NCBI GenBank assembly: GCA_947034885.2 | Contig: OX344749.2 | Span: 24,815,501-24,879,500 of the forward strand | DNA from: Thuidium tamariscinum | Taxonomy: Eukaryota; Streptophyta; Bryopsida; Hypnales; Thuidiaceae | Direction of reading: 5' to 3' | Length of the DNA stretch: 64,000 nt | Shown: one piece after another, positions 11,576 to 24,075 of the stretch | Position numbering within the stretch: the first letter of the stretch is position 1 | How the letters are laid out: every line of letters begins with the position of its first letter | Notes under the pieces: generated by a model | Seen by the model: only the letters and a program-made list of their open reading frames with translations | Database searches by the model: none | Told to the model about the DNA's origin: nothing | Translations under genes and position numbers: made by a program

Positions 11576-14230
11576 ATGTCTGTCATGCTGGATGCGTTGA
11601 AGGAGTTTGTGCGGCAGCCTACGGGGCAGAATCAGGCCGAGGATACAGTCTGTCTTCAAGTGACGCACTCCAATCTCAAGCAACGTTTTATTGAGATTCG
11701 CGTTGATCTCCATGTAATCATTCTCTTCCCCTAAGCTTTTTTTTATTGACGTAACACGCTTGCTCTTTCAATTCAAGCAGTTGTTTGTCTTTACGCCAAA
11801 TTTTGCCTAAATGCCTCTGTTTAGGGTTTTTATTGTGTCTCCTCTATATCTGTTTTAGTGTAAGAATGTTTTCATAGTTTCTTCTCTTCTTTAAACTCCG
11901 AAGGTCAGTTTAAACAATCCCTCTTGGGTTGTTTTTTTGCTACAGACTACAATCGGAGGATTGAAGGAGAGGTTACGTGATCGAAGTGGTACAGCTGTTG
12001 AGTCAATGCACTTGCAGCTTTACGACGATAACAACACTAAAATCTGTGACTTGCTTGAGGATTTTAGGCCGTTTGGTTACTATTCCCCTCTTGATGGGTA
12101 TGATTACTTCAAATCTTCCTGTGAAATGTTTTCACGTTGATTCCGAAGTTTTCTTTCGTTGTTTTCAAAGACATTACTTGGCTCTCGAAAATTAGTTTCC
12201 TGTTTCATTTATATATATACTGAATTTGTGAAAAATAGCTGATCAATTTCGCTGCGTCATCAAAGAAATGCATCGTCTGAAAAATTACAGTTCTTTTTGT
12301 ACCTATGTCCAGCAGATTAGCTTGTAGCCAACAATTCGACTGACAGAGTTCTCTAATTGTGTCAATGGTTGAATACTGGTCTAAGTTTTAATGCTATGAG
12401 CTTGGGGTTGTATCATATGAGCATCTCAATTTACGGAAACCTAACGCAGGATTGATATGGTGTCTACGTTACATGCTTGTGCAGGTATCGCATACACGTT
12501 ATTGACAAGAACCCCACATCTTTATCCGCCGGCGGGTGGTTAGAGGACACTTCCTTGGTGGAAAAGTACACAATATCCGAGGAAGCTTATAATAAGCGTG
12601 AAGGTTAGTCAATTGATGAATCATACTGAGGCTTTGATTGAGTAGACGTATTTGAAAGATCGTGTGCGATACCATCAATGGAGCTGCAGGTGGGATGTTC
12701 ATCGTGAAATCTCTAGGACATGATGTGCATATTAACGTTTGCTTCTGATGACGATGAGCATGTGGTCATTGACCTTTTGTCTGTAATTTATTTGTGCAGA
12801 TACTTTCAGAAAGTATCGTGAGAAAAAACTTGCCGAAGATCCAACTTGGACTTTGGCGAAGGTGATGTTTTGAAGCTTTTTCTTGGTGCATAATCTTCAG
12901 AAATTTGTGTGCTATCCAAGTGTCCATACCTGGAGTTCGATTGGAGTTTGGAATCCTGTTTTACAAGGTTTTTGTTTAATGTTTAGTTCTTAAGAAAGCA
13001 GGTGGTCTCAATGAGCTGACCTTTTATATTGGTACAGGAGATTGCCATTCGCAAGGGTGAAACCTATGTTGCACCTCAAGAGGTTTTTCATCTCACTATC
13101 TAAATCATTGATTTCATAGTTATACATGATTACTGTACACTTTAATCTGCTTTGTTTGCCTCTAGGATTTTGTAGCTCTCCTGAATGGTTTTTAGTAGTG
13201 GTACCTCATTCAAATCCCGAAAATATTTCTGAAAGTGTTTCATTTGTTCGTGTTTTTTAATGCAGATTACAGACGATTATATGGCTGATATTGCTGCTAG
13301 TATTAAGGTTAGTCATTTTTGTGTATGGATATACCAAGAGGCGATACATTTAAGTACTAAGATTTGAAGTTTGGATGCATAGAAATTTTCTTAAACTCAA
13401 TGCTTTTCCTGTTGTAGGTTGGTGACCGCTGTGAGGTTGACCCGGGAGGCAAGCGAGGAGAAGTTAAATTTGTTGGAAAAGTTGAGACTCTTGCTGCTGG
13501 CTACTGGGTTGGAGTACAGTATGATGAACCTGTCGGCAAACATGATGGAGTGTATGGCCTCTTACTTATTAGGTCCCTTTAATTGTTTCATTTGCAACAT
13601 TGGTTTGAATTTGGTAGAGTCTGAAGCAAGTCCGCCATGTCTTGAATTGTATCCAACTTAAATCTTTTTGCAAAATTGTTGGTGTGTTTGCAGAGTGAAG
13701 GGCAAGAGGTTTTTCACTTGTCCACCAGGCCATGGCTCTATGCTACGACCTGCTCTAGTTAAGGTGATTTTGGCTTGCATTCTTACTACTTGATTTAGCC
13801 TTTACACAATTATTGCAGAGAATTTAGGGATAATTAGTAAACTTCTTAAAAAGGTTGTAAGGTATGGTGACATAATTTTGCCAGTATACCTACTTCAATT
13901 GGAGTCAGGAATACATTTGAGGACAGAAGTCTAATTCGGTAATACATACGCTTATTAAATATCGGTAGTATGTGCATCTTCACAGAGCATACATTTTCGT
14001 TCTGATATGCATGTTCTTTGGGGTACATTTAGCGGAATTAGGTCCAGTGTCGGAATCAGAGTCCTCCACCTTACTGAAGGTTTTTTACTCACGTTACCAA
14101 TGTCAGTGCTACGATTATGATCATTATTATATCATTTTTGTTCACTGCTCATGCTAATTGATGGTCCTTGTGTCAGATTGGAGACTTCCCAGAGCGTGAT
14201 CCTTTTGAAGACGAGTTGGAAGAAATCTAA
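11576..14230 (+). CDS. TBCB: Tubulin-folding cofactor B (Ubl + CAP-Gly), nine coding exons, 271 aa
   Basis: Exons: 11576-11713, 11946-12097, 12485-12603, 12800-12861, 13038-13082, 13266-13307, 13418-13551, 13694-13763, 14177-14230. All junctions are GT-AG and phases close to a 271-residue protein. Residues about 25-105 form a ubiquitin-like domain ([29 protein letters not shown]). [18 protein letters not shown] follows, then a helical linker, then a CAP-Gly domain (187-255) with GKHDG at 226-230 and [18 protein letters not shown]. The tail [16 protein letters not shown] ends in an acidic EEI, as expected for the family. TBCB binds alpha-tubulin after CCT release and works with cofactor E in dimer assembly. 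The protein is longer than Arabidopsis TFC B, mainly at the N-terminus; the ATG has GAGCC before it and no better in-frame start is visible. A leader intron is likely. Confidence 0.95.
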
Positions 14231-16755
14231 CACCTGCTTGTGTGATGCACCACTCTGAAGCTCTTGCACCGCCCCTTGTGCTTGAAATTCAGTACTTGAA
14301 TTCATCTACTCTTTTTCTTAATACTCTGGCAACCAAGCTTTTGAGTTACCGATCATTTCTTCTTTGTACTTCATTGTAACTTCATCTCTTTTCGCAGATT
14401 TTTAGTTGGATAATATATAGAGGAGTTTTCATGCACAGCAAACTTCGGCCATAGGGCAAAGGAGGACGTCCCAGAAGATGAGACCATCAATTTCGCTCAG
14501 GTAGAAGAGAGAAAAGATGTGCAGCAAAGAAAAAGACCAAGCCAGACTAAAGAAGTAGACGATCAAGGAAGACTTGAAAATGAGGAGAGCGTGTATGTAC
14601 TTCAACGTTACTAGCTTAACGCAAAGAGAGCCGGCATTCAGTAAGTGGATGATGAACTCTCTAAGGACTAGTCTGTCAAGGCACAGTCCTTATATGTCCC
14701 CGGAATTTGTCATACAAAATACACATCTGTTTGGCCAACTTTCACATGTCAAGTTGGGAATTTAGGAGGAGTCATTAGAGAGGGTTAAACGTACTCCTGG
14801 CTTTGTTGAGGGTCACTTCAAGCTGTTCCGGGATCCTCTAAAATTGTGCAAAATTCTGTGTGTTTCAGTGAGGTCTGATGCGACTAAATAATGGCTTGCA
14901 CACCACGAATCATTTTTCTTGTAGTAGAAAGGATAATTTCAAAATGAAAGAAATTTTGTTGACAACGTCATCTGAACCCGGCAACTATTCAGTTTAGGCA
15001 CAATCATTCTCTTGCAGTGACGAGTGTTTAGGAATGAAAGCAAACTTGGTCACAAACTGTTGTCCAAACCAATGATTCGACTCTTGCACAGGAATCACAT
15101 TTTCAAACTACAACTGAAGTCAAACTCTTCTTATTACACATAGTTGGAAACTTTTGCTGAACTCTAGTAAGATATTACAGTTTCTTGATGAAGCAGACTT
15201 GAACATGAAGAAACCTGCAACCATGAATCTAATGATAAAAATGTTGGAATGACACGATTCATCATTCTCTCTCTATATACACTAACAATGAGGAGATTGA
15301 TTATGAGGAGGATTTTATGGGCTACATTAAATCCATTTAAGTCAATGTAAGAATGGTTTCCTCATAATGTGGAATAACAATGTTATGACTGTCACCTTAC
15401 TAGGAGTGTACAAATGATTGTACAAGCTTCAAGTTGAAGGGGCATAGAAGCATTATATGGGAGAACTTCACAAAAGTCACATGGTTGATAAATGTCTCTT
15501 TCAATATTAAGCTTCCCAATGAGGAGTGTATTGCAACCCTCATGTCAACTTATAATTTGATCTTTTCCAAGCACTTTTCATTCCAAGAGGTCAATCTCAA
15601 ATAATTGAAGCCTTCTTTGTTGTTCTTCTTTCCAAGCTTTCCAACTAGTGATAATATCCTCCATAAATATGTTGTCTTTTCTATTAATGGCATTTGCATT
15701 TGGTACTGTTAAACCTCCATCTACTTTGTATCATTAACAAGTATTTGTATGAAGTGGAAAATTGGTAAGAAATCTAAAATGACTTGTGGGCATGCAATTA
15801 AGTACATCCTCCACTTAAAATTGATAGTTTCAACCTACACTAGCTATGAAAGCCACTTCAAAAATGGAAAAGATCTTGACATCTTGCAACTCATAACTTC
15901 AAAAGCTGACACATGCTCTAAAAAGAGACATCTACAAAGTGGCATAAATGTCATGTTCTTTGCCATAAGTAACAATGGGTGACACATAGATGAATACTAG
16001 AGCAAAAATATTGACTACATAGACAAGAACTCTAGAGAGGCTATAAATTGCAAACCTTGAAGCAATGAGTACTATCACAACGACCATTTCAAGTTTGTTA
16101 CATAGCACTTCAAATAACATCAACAAGGGTTTGTTACCCACCATTCTAATTAAGATAACTAAACCTCATTGCAATCATTATCCAAAAGCAACCCTTTCAG
16201 ATTCTTGCCACAAATGCTCATGGTCAAAACATGAGAGCCTAGCCAAGGGACAATTTTGTAAACCCACATACAAGCACTTTCAGTTACCAACAAATACCCA
16301 ACAAAAACAGGAACCTAATGGTAGTAACCACGCCCAAACGCTTTTTACGCAAATGCCTCCCTCACCACGAAATTAATGCCCATTTCCGAGATTCAAGTAG
16401 ACCGAACAATTCTCCGACCCCTCATTCAGATCAATAAGGAAACCTCAATCACTGTCTGAAATAAATCCCAAGTTCACTCCATAGTCTAAATCACACAATC
16501 GCAAGAACTCGGAGAAGAGGAACGAAAACTTCAGCAAGCAATAACTCTGTTTCAATAGCAGTACGGACATCAAATCAAGACCTCAGACCAAAATTTTCAA
16601 AAATCATGCCCTCATGAGAACAAATAATATAGAGCGTGCAGAGCAGGATTAGCAACCTTAAGCGCTCGTACACAACAATATACAAACGGGTCAGAAATTT
16701 CACCTTTGGTGTCCCATCCAAAGCTTGCAGTTACTCAACCCACGCCGCAGCTTTG

Positions 16756-16912
16756 CAACAATCTCCTCACAAAAATTTGAGCAACATTTTTCTCAAAATG
16801 TACACTAGCAATTTTCTCCGCACAACCTACTCCAGCAATATTCTCCTCACAATATAATACGGCAATTTCTCCTCAAAATGTTCTTCAGCAATGTACTCAC
16901 AATGTACACCTG
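16756..16912. repeat. Degenerate tandem repeat, ~25-30 bp unit
   Basis: About five to six imperfect copies of a unit like AGCAA-TTTTCTCCTCACAA with ATGTACA in several. No coding sense. Confidence 0.5.
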
Positions 16913-17282
16913 CGAGAGCGTCGCCCCTGAGTTCCCAAGGTCAAATAAAAAGAGCCCCACAGATTACAACACAGTCATAGAGCTTGGCCTCGTCCTCTCC
17001 AACAAATTGTCTCCCAATGGAACACGTAATCTGGTAGTGAAGAAGAGTGATCACATAATGCAATGCCTTGGGGTTATATGGGGCACATCCAAAGGACTGT
17101 ACACACGTTACCAGAGCGCGCCATATAAATCGGTGGCAGCTCTAAAGAAGCTTGCGTAAGAACTGCAGGAAAGGCGGCCAGTAGGTAGATTGCTTCACTA
17201 CTATTTGTGAACGTAGGTTGAAAATGATCGGCAGTCACGGCACCATATCCTGCGTCCACAGCACAGCAGTATAAGCAACACT

Positions 17283-17408
17283 GAATGTGTTTTTGTCGGT
17301 GCCTTTTCTCCTTGTTACCGAATGTGTTTGTTCAGTGTCTTCCTCTCCTTGCAAGACTGAAATCACTAAACGTGTTTGTTCAATGTCAAGTCTTTTCTCC
17401 TCGCAACC
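17283..17408. repeat. Degenerate tandem repeat, three ~42-48 bp units
   Basis: Three successive copies begin GAATGTGTTTTTGTC, GAATGTGTTTGTTCAGTGTC and AAACGTGTTTGTTCAATGTC, each followed by a TCTCCT-rich segment. Open frames across them follow from the repeat. Confidence 0.5.
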
Positions 17409-17585
17409 CAACCCAATCGAATCGAATCCCAATTTCCTGCTCATCACTTCTCCTGCCCAAATCCGAATGGGCGTTTTGTCAGCCTTTCCTCTTTCAGACA
17501 TTCCAAATTTACGCACTGTTGTGATAGACAGCTGATCTCGCTACAATGACATTGCATAAACCAGTATGCCAATGACCCTCCTCCA

Positions 17586-19683
17586 TTATACGTCAATTAT
17601 GTCAAGTTCCCGTGCTTCTTCCAGTTTTGCACACACATGACATGGCTGAGTTCCACGTCCTTTACATGCCTTGCAGATCGTAGCCGCTTCCTCCAGCCGC
17701 TGCCAGGAATCTTCAATGCCCTGCAGTTCTCCCCTCTGGAGCCAGCCTGCACTCCAGCGCTCCCTGTCCTGAACACAGTAAAATGTTGAACAAAAAGGTT
17801 AACAGGAATTTATGTAACTCGGTGAAGTCGCTACCTAAGCAACCGACCTTACCACAGAAAAATTTGCATTGAGATTAGAGGATTTGGGTGCATGGAAACT
17901 CAACAATTCTTTTGTTCCGCTTTCAGTTGGATCATGCAACTCATTGTTGTGTATCATTAGATCAGTAAGTAAACGTACACTTAGAGAGCTCTTTTATGTC
18001 ACACGCTCGGGACCCAAAAAACCCTATCTCATTTGTTCAGAATGTGAAATGGGGAAGTTCTCCAATCATTTGTGCACATATTATAAGAACATACCGGAAT
18101 GAGATATTAGAGTGTGTAAGAAGAAGATTTGGATGTACTTGCAAGAAGTTGTAAACATCAATGGATAGCAGCAAGCAAGTCTAGAGGAGATGGCATCCAC
18201 CTTGAGAATTTTCGCATTGATCCAGAAACGCGTCGTTTCATCACAAGCGGAGACCATTTCTAAGAACCAATCCTTTCCTGGCCCTCGGCGCTTGGAATGC
18301 ACATGAAAGTGATGCTTCCCAAATGTCCTCTCCATCGCAGTCCAATTCGATCCTGCTCAAGTTTATGATAAGCACATGAAAGGAATCAACCTGCAATTTA
18401 ACCCATAAAGGACCAAAGAAGCTAAAATTGGGTCTCTATGTCCTCTGAACAGTTTTAAGTTGGTCATACGGAGACTCTTCTTGGTTCAATTTTTACTTCT
18501 TTAAAACATGCAATGTTATTAACCGATTCTGGTGATATAAAATTTTGATCCCATTCACTTCAATCAATTGGTTACTTTAAAACCATGAATCCTTGGTCCG
18601 TTAAGGGTAGACTTCAGTTTAGGAGAAGCACCAGGGTCACTCACCTACAATGCGCACCATTGCCACTGGATTCCGCTTGTGAAAACCCCCTTTTGCAAGC
18701 TTGCCTTGCCCTTCACATACATCACACTTCACTTCCCGCGAACCTGCAATCGACAAACATAGAACTACCATGCCTAAATCATTCAAGTACTCGGCACTCG
18801 AGAGAATCAGAGAATCAGAGAAGCTTCAGAGATGTCAGCACACGGAACCACAATTCCATTGCATACTCAAGAAGCATGGAATTTATAAAACTAAAAACAA
18901 GAGCATGCCCGCTGTAACTGAATTAGCTGTGAGAGTGAAGTGCTACATCAGAATCAAGATTCTATTTATGTTACTCTACTCAATATGAGTACAATTCGGC
19001 AATCAATCCACAGTTCAAGAGGCAAGAATGATACATTTGTCACCCAAGTACTGATTAGTTTATATGAAGATGCGATGGAACGCTAATACCAGACCTGGCC
19101 CTGATAAGAAATATTATTTCAAATATTGACATGCACAATATAGGGAATCGTTTGCAATGTAAGTGTCACTTACATAAATAGGAAGTTAGGAGATAATTCT
19201 AGCAGGCAAAGATGCTACCATGAGATACGTTTAGATGAAATACTCGTGGTTCAAGGATAGTCTGGGTTCGTAATTGGTCATTAATATTTCAAAATTCAAT
19301 AAATTCATATCTTATTTATGAGGTATCCAAATAACACATATTTCAATACGTGAAAATCCACACTTAACGAAAATAAGATCCCACTAAGAGATTCCATTCT
19401 GCAATGAGATTCCATTCTTATTATGGAAACCACTCAAACGGCTGCAATGTGAGTCACGAGAGATAGGTTTAGGGTTACCTTGGCAAAATCGGCAAGGAAC
19501 AACAGAGTAAACATTGGACAGGGGCTTCACAAAAGGATTGTCTTCAGTAACAATCCGCTGCTCTGGCGCATTGCTTTCGAGACCAAAACTCGGAACCGCC
19601 ACAATTTTGCTTTTGATTGCAAAGCTTCTCGACTGTAGGATGACGCTGGAGCAGCCCAGCCTCCCGCATGCCATCATCCCCAT
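17586..19683 (-). CDS. Plastid-type DnaJ zinc-finger protein with split cysteine-rich domain, four exons, 212 aa
   Basis: Exons from the 5' end: 19479-19683, 18645-18743, 18201-18352, 17586-17768. All are GT-AG and in phase, giving 212 aa. Residues 1 to about 50 look like an organelle transit peptide (Ser, Arg, Lys, Ala rich, few acids). Residues 64-82 read CRFCQGSREVKCDVCEGQG, a half DnaJ cysteine-rich module (CxxCxG then CxxCxGxG). A basic/aromatic central region follows (KRNPVAMVRIVG, WTAMERTFGKHHF, WFLEMVSACDETTRFWINAK, DRERWSAGWLQRGELQGIE). Residues 184-198 hold a second pair, CKACKGRGTQPCHVC. Small plant plastid proteins with DnaJ-type zinc fingers but no J domain act in photosystem and other complex assembly or redox steps; which one this matches I cannot say. 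Three of the four exons have no ATG-started frame of their own. It lies head-to-head with an ORF at 19815. The assignment as a gene is strong; the role is inferred. Confidence 0.85.
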
Positions 19684-19814
19684 TATCTTCGGCGACGTTG
19701 ACGAAGCTTCACCAACCCTAAATTTCAAAAACCGGAATTCGTGGACCGGCGGTTGGATTTTTCTCTGCCATTCTCACTCAAGCACATCCAATTTGAGAGA
19801 AGCGTCAGAATTCA
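19684..19814. promoter_or_regulatory. Short divergent intergenic region
   Basis: Only 131 bp separate the start codon of the minus-strand zinc-finger gene from the ATG of the plus-strand ORF at 19815, so this would be a shared bidirectional promoter if the second ORF is expressed. The region is GC-richer than its surroundings; no TATA box was seen. Confidence 0.35.
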
Positions 19815-20164
19815 ATGGCTGCTAGAACCCACATGAGTGAATCCGAAATGTTGGTGGCTGCGGAATCCACCTCCGAACTTTGTTACGAACTTCTACAAAC
19901 TTGTGAAACAACCCAAATTCGTCAATCACGCACACTAACAGCTGTGCCCAACAAGTCGGTATACTTCACGATGTGCTGGAGCAAAACAAAGAGCTTCGAA
20001 GTAATCGAATTGAAACGAAGTTTAGGGATGAAATGCTGGTAACCACGGGTCCAGGCATAGAATTGACACAGATTTCGGCGGTTCTAGGATTTTTGCTGTC
20101 CAAAGAGGATCTAGAATCCTTGTTAGACTTCCTAAAAAATTATCAAAAAATAGGCAATATATAG
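19815..20164 (+). pseudogene. Possible frame-broken or spliced small gene, unrecognised
   Basis: Reading starts MAARTHMSESEMLVAAES and stays open to about 19950. Around 19950 a different frame carries a helical, charged stretch (VGILHDVLEQNKELRSNR) that stays open to 20164. The composition of both halves suggests one coiled-coil-like protein broken by a single-base shift. Alternatively a small intron ends at the acceptor CTAACAG near 19941. No family recognised. Position next to a real promoter region makes a gene or a recent pseudogene plausible. Confidence 0.3.
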
Positions 20165-21404
20165 TATTAAAAATATAACAATATTCAATTGCTTATTTGA
20201 GTTCAACTAGTTATTTTAAGCAAAGGTTTTTTGATATCAAAGAAACAATATGCGACAAACTTCTTCTCAAGTTTCCTTAATTTCAAGTGAGAAGATAAGA
20301 GGATAGATTGAAATTACGGTTAGAAGGAGGTGGGTCAAATCAAAGATATTGATGTACATATAGTAGCTCAATACTAACTGTTTTTGCATTGACAAATCAA
20401 AATTACTTTGATGAACACATTTTAAAATCATGGCTTTGAGTCTTGTGGACATGATTCACATTTTTCACATTTTGTGTACTAGTACAAAAATACCTTGAAT
20501 TTGGGAGGTTATTTCTTTCAATGTAGATTGCATTAGAAGATACCCTCACATTTCTAAATTGTGGCAAGTGAAGATTACAATTCAAAGTTATGTACATTCT
20601 TAGGAGCCTTATCAATTTTAAAAACAAATTAGTTAGTATGGACACCAATAATTTTTAGACTTATCAATACTAAACCAAATTAATTATATAGGACACAAAG
20701 AAGTAGGAGTATCTCATGCATGACTCTCAATAAATTGTAGGTACAAAGAAGACACCTATTTATCTTAAAATTTGATAATTTTTGAATGACCACCTTTGTC
20801 ATTAAACCTCATTTTATATATATAGTTGTTTTTAGTATTGGCTAATGGTGCATGAGATTTTCTTAAAGATCATAATGTAGTTTGATAATTGATGATACTC
20901 TTAGTATTATTTATACACTTTGCATTGATTACAAACTTTTAGGAGAAATGATAGTTGCAATGTCAAAATTCCAATTCAATGTTTCACTTTTGAAGCATAG
21001 ATAGGTAGTACAAAGTAGTAACATTCAAAATAATTTTTTATCTTTAACCCCTAAAGTTCTATGGCCATGTTTTGTCAAAAGACACTCAAAATTGTCATTT
21101 CCATGCAAAAAGCAAAAATCTTAAACATTTGTTTCATTTGCACATCATACTATAAGATCCTCAACTAAATTGGTATGAGAATGTTTAGAAGAAATTTCAA
21201 AAAATTGGGCCTCCCCAAATTGAAAGATTGCCCAATCTGACTATCATAATTTTTTCAACAATACATTCAAAATCATTTGTTCATTTCCCCTATCTCCACT
21301 ACCAATTTGTAGTGATAGTTTTGGGGAATCTCACTTTGGATGACAATTTGATTGGAATGAGTTCAGAAAGTCTACATTTTGGTCAACACGTGCTGGGGTT
21401 AAAC
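20165..21404. other. AT-rich intergenic, no gene seen
   Basis: AT-rich with dense stops and no recognisable element ends. Homology to the 43 kb region begins near 21.4 kb. Confidence 0.4.
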
Positions 21405-23110
21405 ACAAACTTTCCATTACAATCCAAAGGAATCATCATACGACTATTTCAAGAACCAGATATACAGAGGGGACGGGCCTACAGTATGTATTGGAAATGG
21501 TTTTGTTGCTGTTGGCACGACGCAGAGATGCATCGATTACATGGGACAAAACTATTTATCAGGCAAGTTCAATACTGCTGTTGTACAGGGAATCCTGGGC
21601 ACGAAGAAATTCATCTGCCCATCGATCAAACGGATATGCTTAACAAATTTCGGTCCCTACCTGTATAGATATATACCCCAATCAAAATTGAAACCTTTCA
21701 ACAGCCAAACCGAACTCTCAGGTCCATTGGACCACCAATGTCCCTCAAAAAGCTTCACAACACATTAGAACAGAAATGATTCCGCACCATCACCGGAGAC
21801 GACTGAAGTATAGATGGTGACGTCGAGGATTTGTGCGCGATTCTCCAGAGAGTTTACTCCTGCAGTTGCAAATCAAAGTGATAAACACCTGATAAATAGT
21901 GAGAAAACTGTAATAATAGATCAAGGGAAAAGACGTCGGGTAGCTGAAAGCATGGGGGAAAATCGGAAAAAAAATAGATCAGGCATCAAAGAATTCTCCA
22001 CCTATTGGCAACTTACCATGACCCTTCCCGACTCTCCTCAGCTGTGATACATACCCGGAAATCTTCTTGATAGCCTCAACCTGACATTAGCGGATCACGA
22101 ATCTCAGAAACGCAGGAGGAACAATCCACGGATTCGATGACACTGACAAATTGGATACACTGGACCCAAGAGCTATGAGACACGAAAAAAAAATCATCGA
22201 AATCCTAGCTGGGGTTTAATTGGGAGTGCTTTCAGAGCACCATATCCAACCTAAACCAAGTCGCGACACGCAGAAGCAGAAGAATCAAATGATGGTGACA
22301 GCACTGACGGCAAAAAGAGGCTCGCACAATAGCAAGGGAAGACTCAAGCTAAGTGAAAGGAATACCTGCTCTTGCAAATATTCGCGTTCAACGAAATCGC
22401 TCATCTCAGGGTCGTTGTTGTCCACAGCAACCTGAAGGACGCACACAGATGCATAATTGTCCGCTCAGAAATCAACAACAGGAACAAACCATCACCGACA
22501 AACGTAATATAGGATGCAACCGATATTGGAAACGTACCAGGACAAGTAAATTAGTGCGGGGAAATCACAGACAGCATCTTACCTGATGAAGTGCCAGCAG
22601 CTTCTCATTGACGAGCTTCTCAAGAGAAAGTGCAAGCTCCATGGCTGCATAAAAACAAAGAACCAAGTTATCACTGCTAACACGCGCGGGTACTCCCGAA
22701 CCCAATGAGAGAATTATCTGTGAACACCAAATAAATATCCTCGAAGATTCCGGGGAGACCTATAGTAAAGAGCATCGCCTTTCTCTGCATGGTCAAATTC
22801 CATAACTGGCGACGTTTTGGTACTTAATTTAACTCTTCCTCCACGCTTGTTCTGTTGCAGCAACAACCAAAATTAGTGAGATAGATCAGCTTCTCGGGAA
22901 CAAGTCGCGAAGACGCCACCAGCTTCCCACAAACCAAACATAAAAGATGTAAACAAAGTATGGTTGTCCTTAAATTCGGAAGCAATGCTGGAAGGGTCGG
23001 TCAATAGGCAGGGCATTCGGAGACGAGTAACATCGTAGTTACACCTGGTACTTCATCAGTTTCTCAGCATGTTCTCTTTCTTCGTCACTGTTCTCTTTGA
23101 AAAATCTAAG
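21405..23110. repeat. Segmental duplication, copy 1 (partner 43010-45180)
   Basis: Direct-orientation paralogue of the 3' part of the ferritin locus, 22 kb away. Homology covers the 3' flank (diverged, with indels), exons 8 to 3 and their introns. It stops just past exon 3: 23111 onward does not resemble 45181 onward. The part from about 22190 to 22790 is almost identical between copies, while both flanks differ clearly. Confidence 0.9.
21854..23105 (-). pseudogene. 5'-truncated ferritin copy (exons 3-8), splice donor mutated
   Basis: Exons matching the intact ferritin: 23045-23105 (exon 3), 22764-22851 (4), 22583-22644 (5), 22366-22431 (6), 22017-22080 (7), 21854-21888 (8, ending QLQE stop). 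All six keep the reading frame and lengths of the intact gene. Exons 1 and 2 (transit peptide, start codon, first ferroxidase ligands) are absent upstream. The donor after exon 4 reads AT instead of GT (22763-22762), where the intact gene has GTAGGT. This marks a non-functional partial copy, though a chimeric transcript cannot be excluded. Changes in exons 3 and 4 include E to D in SEEER and N to S in KLNT. Confidence 0.88.
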
Positions 23111-24075
23111 AACAGGTCTACATTGCTGAGATAAATTTTTTCCGCCAAGTTCTTCTCGGAAAGGCTAATCAACACAAACTAATCAGTTATGACTCTTGAT
23201 AACAGAAGAGGGAGAATTTTCTAAAAGGACGGGCATGGGGAGTTCTACCTTACCCGAAATACATTCTTCGAATGAGAAACGAATTCGGACATCCATGTGA
23301 CAGTAGCCGAAGAATTTTATGACAATCAAACTATTTGAATTCAGAATGCGAGGTCTCACTCCAAAACTTTTGATATTCATGAAATCCTTCATTTCAAGTG
23401 GCACAGACTCAAGACTTCTTAGGCGATTAGAAATATCCTTTGAATCGAAAGATTCTCAACCACACATTTTCCAAAAATGGCGAATTCATCAATAAGGCCC
23501 CACATATTCAGTATGAGAAACAATTCCATATTAACCCTTGATTCCAGATTTTTGACTCCCACAGGGACACAATTGATCCCCTCATCTCAAACATTTGTAT
23601 CAGATATTTACAGACGTCCTTTCAATCGATAAACGGCAGACTACACTTCATAAATACAAAGCCCCACATTCTGATACCAAGGAATCTTTGCCTATCAAGT
23701 GGTCCCAAATGCAAGACTTCTTTGGTGATTAAGTCCCCATCTTCCCACCTTTTCTTTGAATTTCATGGAGGTAAGGTGAAGATAATCTCTCCACGTACAA
23801 ATTTACATGAAGGCATATGAAAACCTCCTTCTGTTTCGTCTGCTTGATGACAAAATAACTTTTTTTTGGAGCAGACTATTGAACCGAAACTATCTAAGAT
23901 CCGTGAGGTAAAGATAATAGAGAGAGGTTACAAGATCGTAAATCCAATTCCTCCTCCTCCTCGACTTGCTATACGTTCCAAAAAAGAAAAGAAAACCCTA
24001 AAGTCGTTGAAGCCAGTGTACTATATTTTACAGTCGTAACTTACATACCTTTGATATGCACACAATTAGGCCCAG
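23106..24075. other. Intergenic between truncated ferritin and phosphatase
   Basis: No homologue of ferritin exons 1-2 was found here and no other domain. 23940-24075 would hold the 3' UTR of the phosphatase gene. A short open frame at 23183-23404 has no recognisable features. Confidence 0.4.

Larger units (their letters stand above)
14231..17585. other. Gene-poor stretch between TBCB and the zinc-finger gene
   Basis: 14231 to about 14500 is probably the TBCB 3' UTR. Beyond it are several short frames (14574-14765, 16065-16376, 16878-17159) with no recognisable domain. A TATAAAT word at about 17124 sits in a GC-richer patch but no gene could be linked to it. Two short degenerate tandem arrays are listed separately. 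Confidence 0.4.

Noticed and set aside
14574..14765. 63-codon frame downstream of TBCB
   Set aside because: No domain, no neighbouring exon, probably TBCB 3' region.
22220..22586. Identical 71 and 77 aa plus frames also present at 44278-44644
   Set aside because: They are antisense to ferritin exons 5-6 and introns; identity reflects the duplication, not a conserved new protein.
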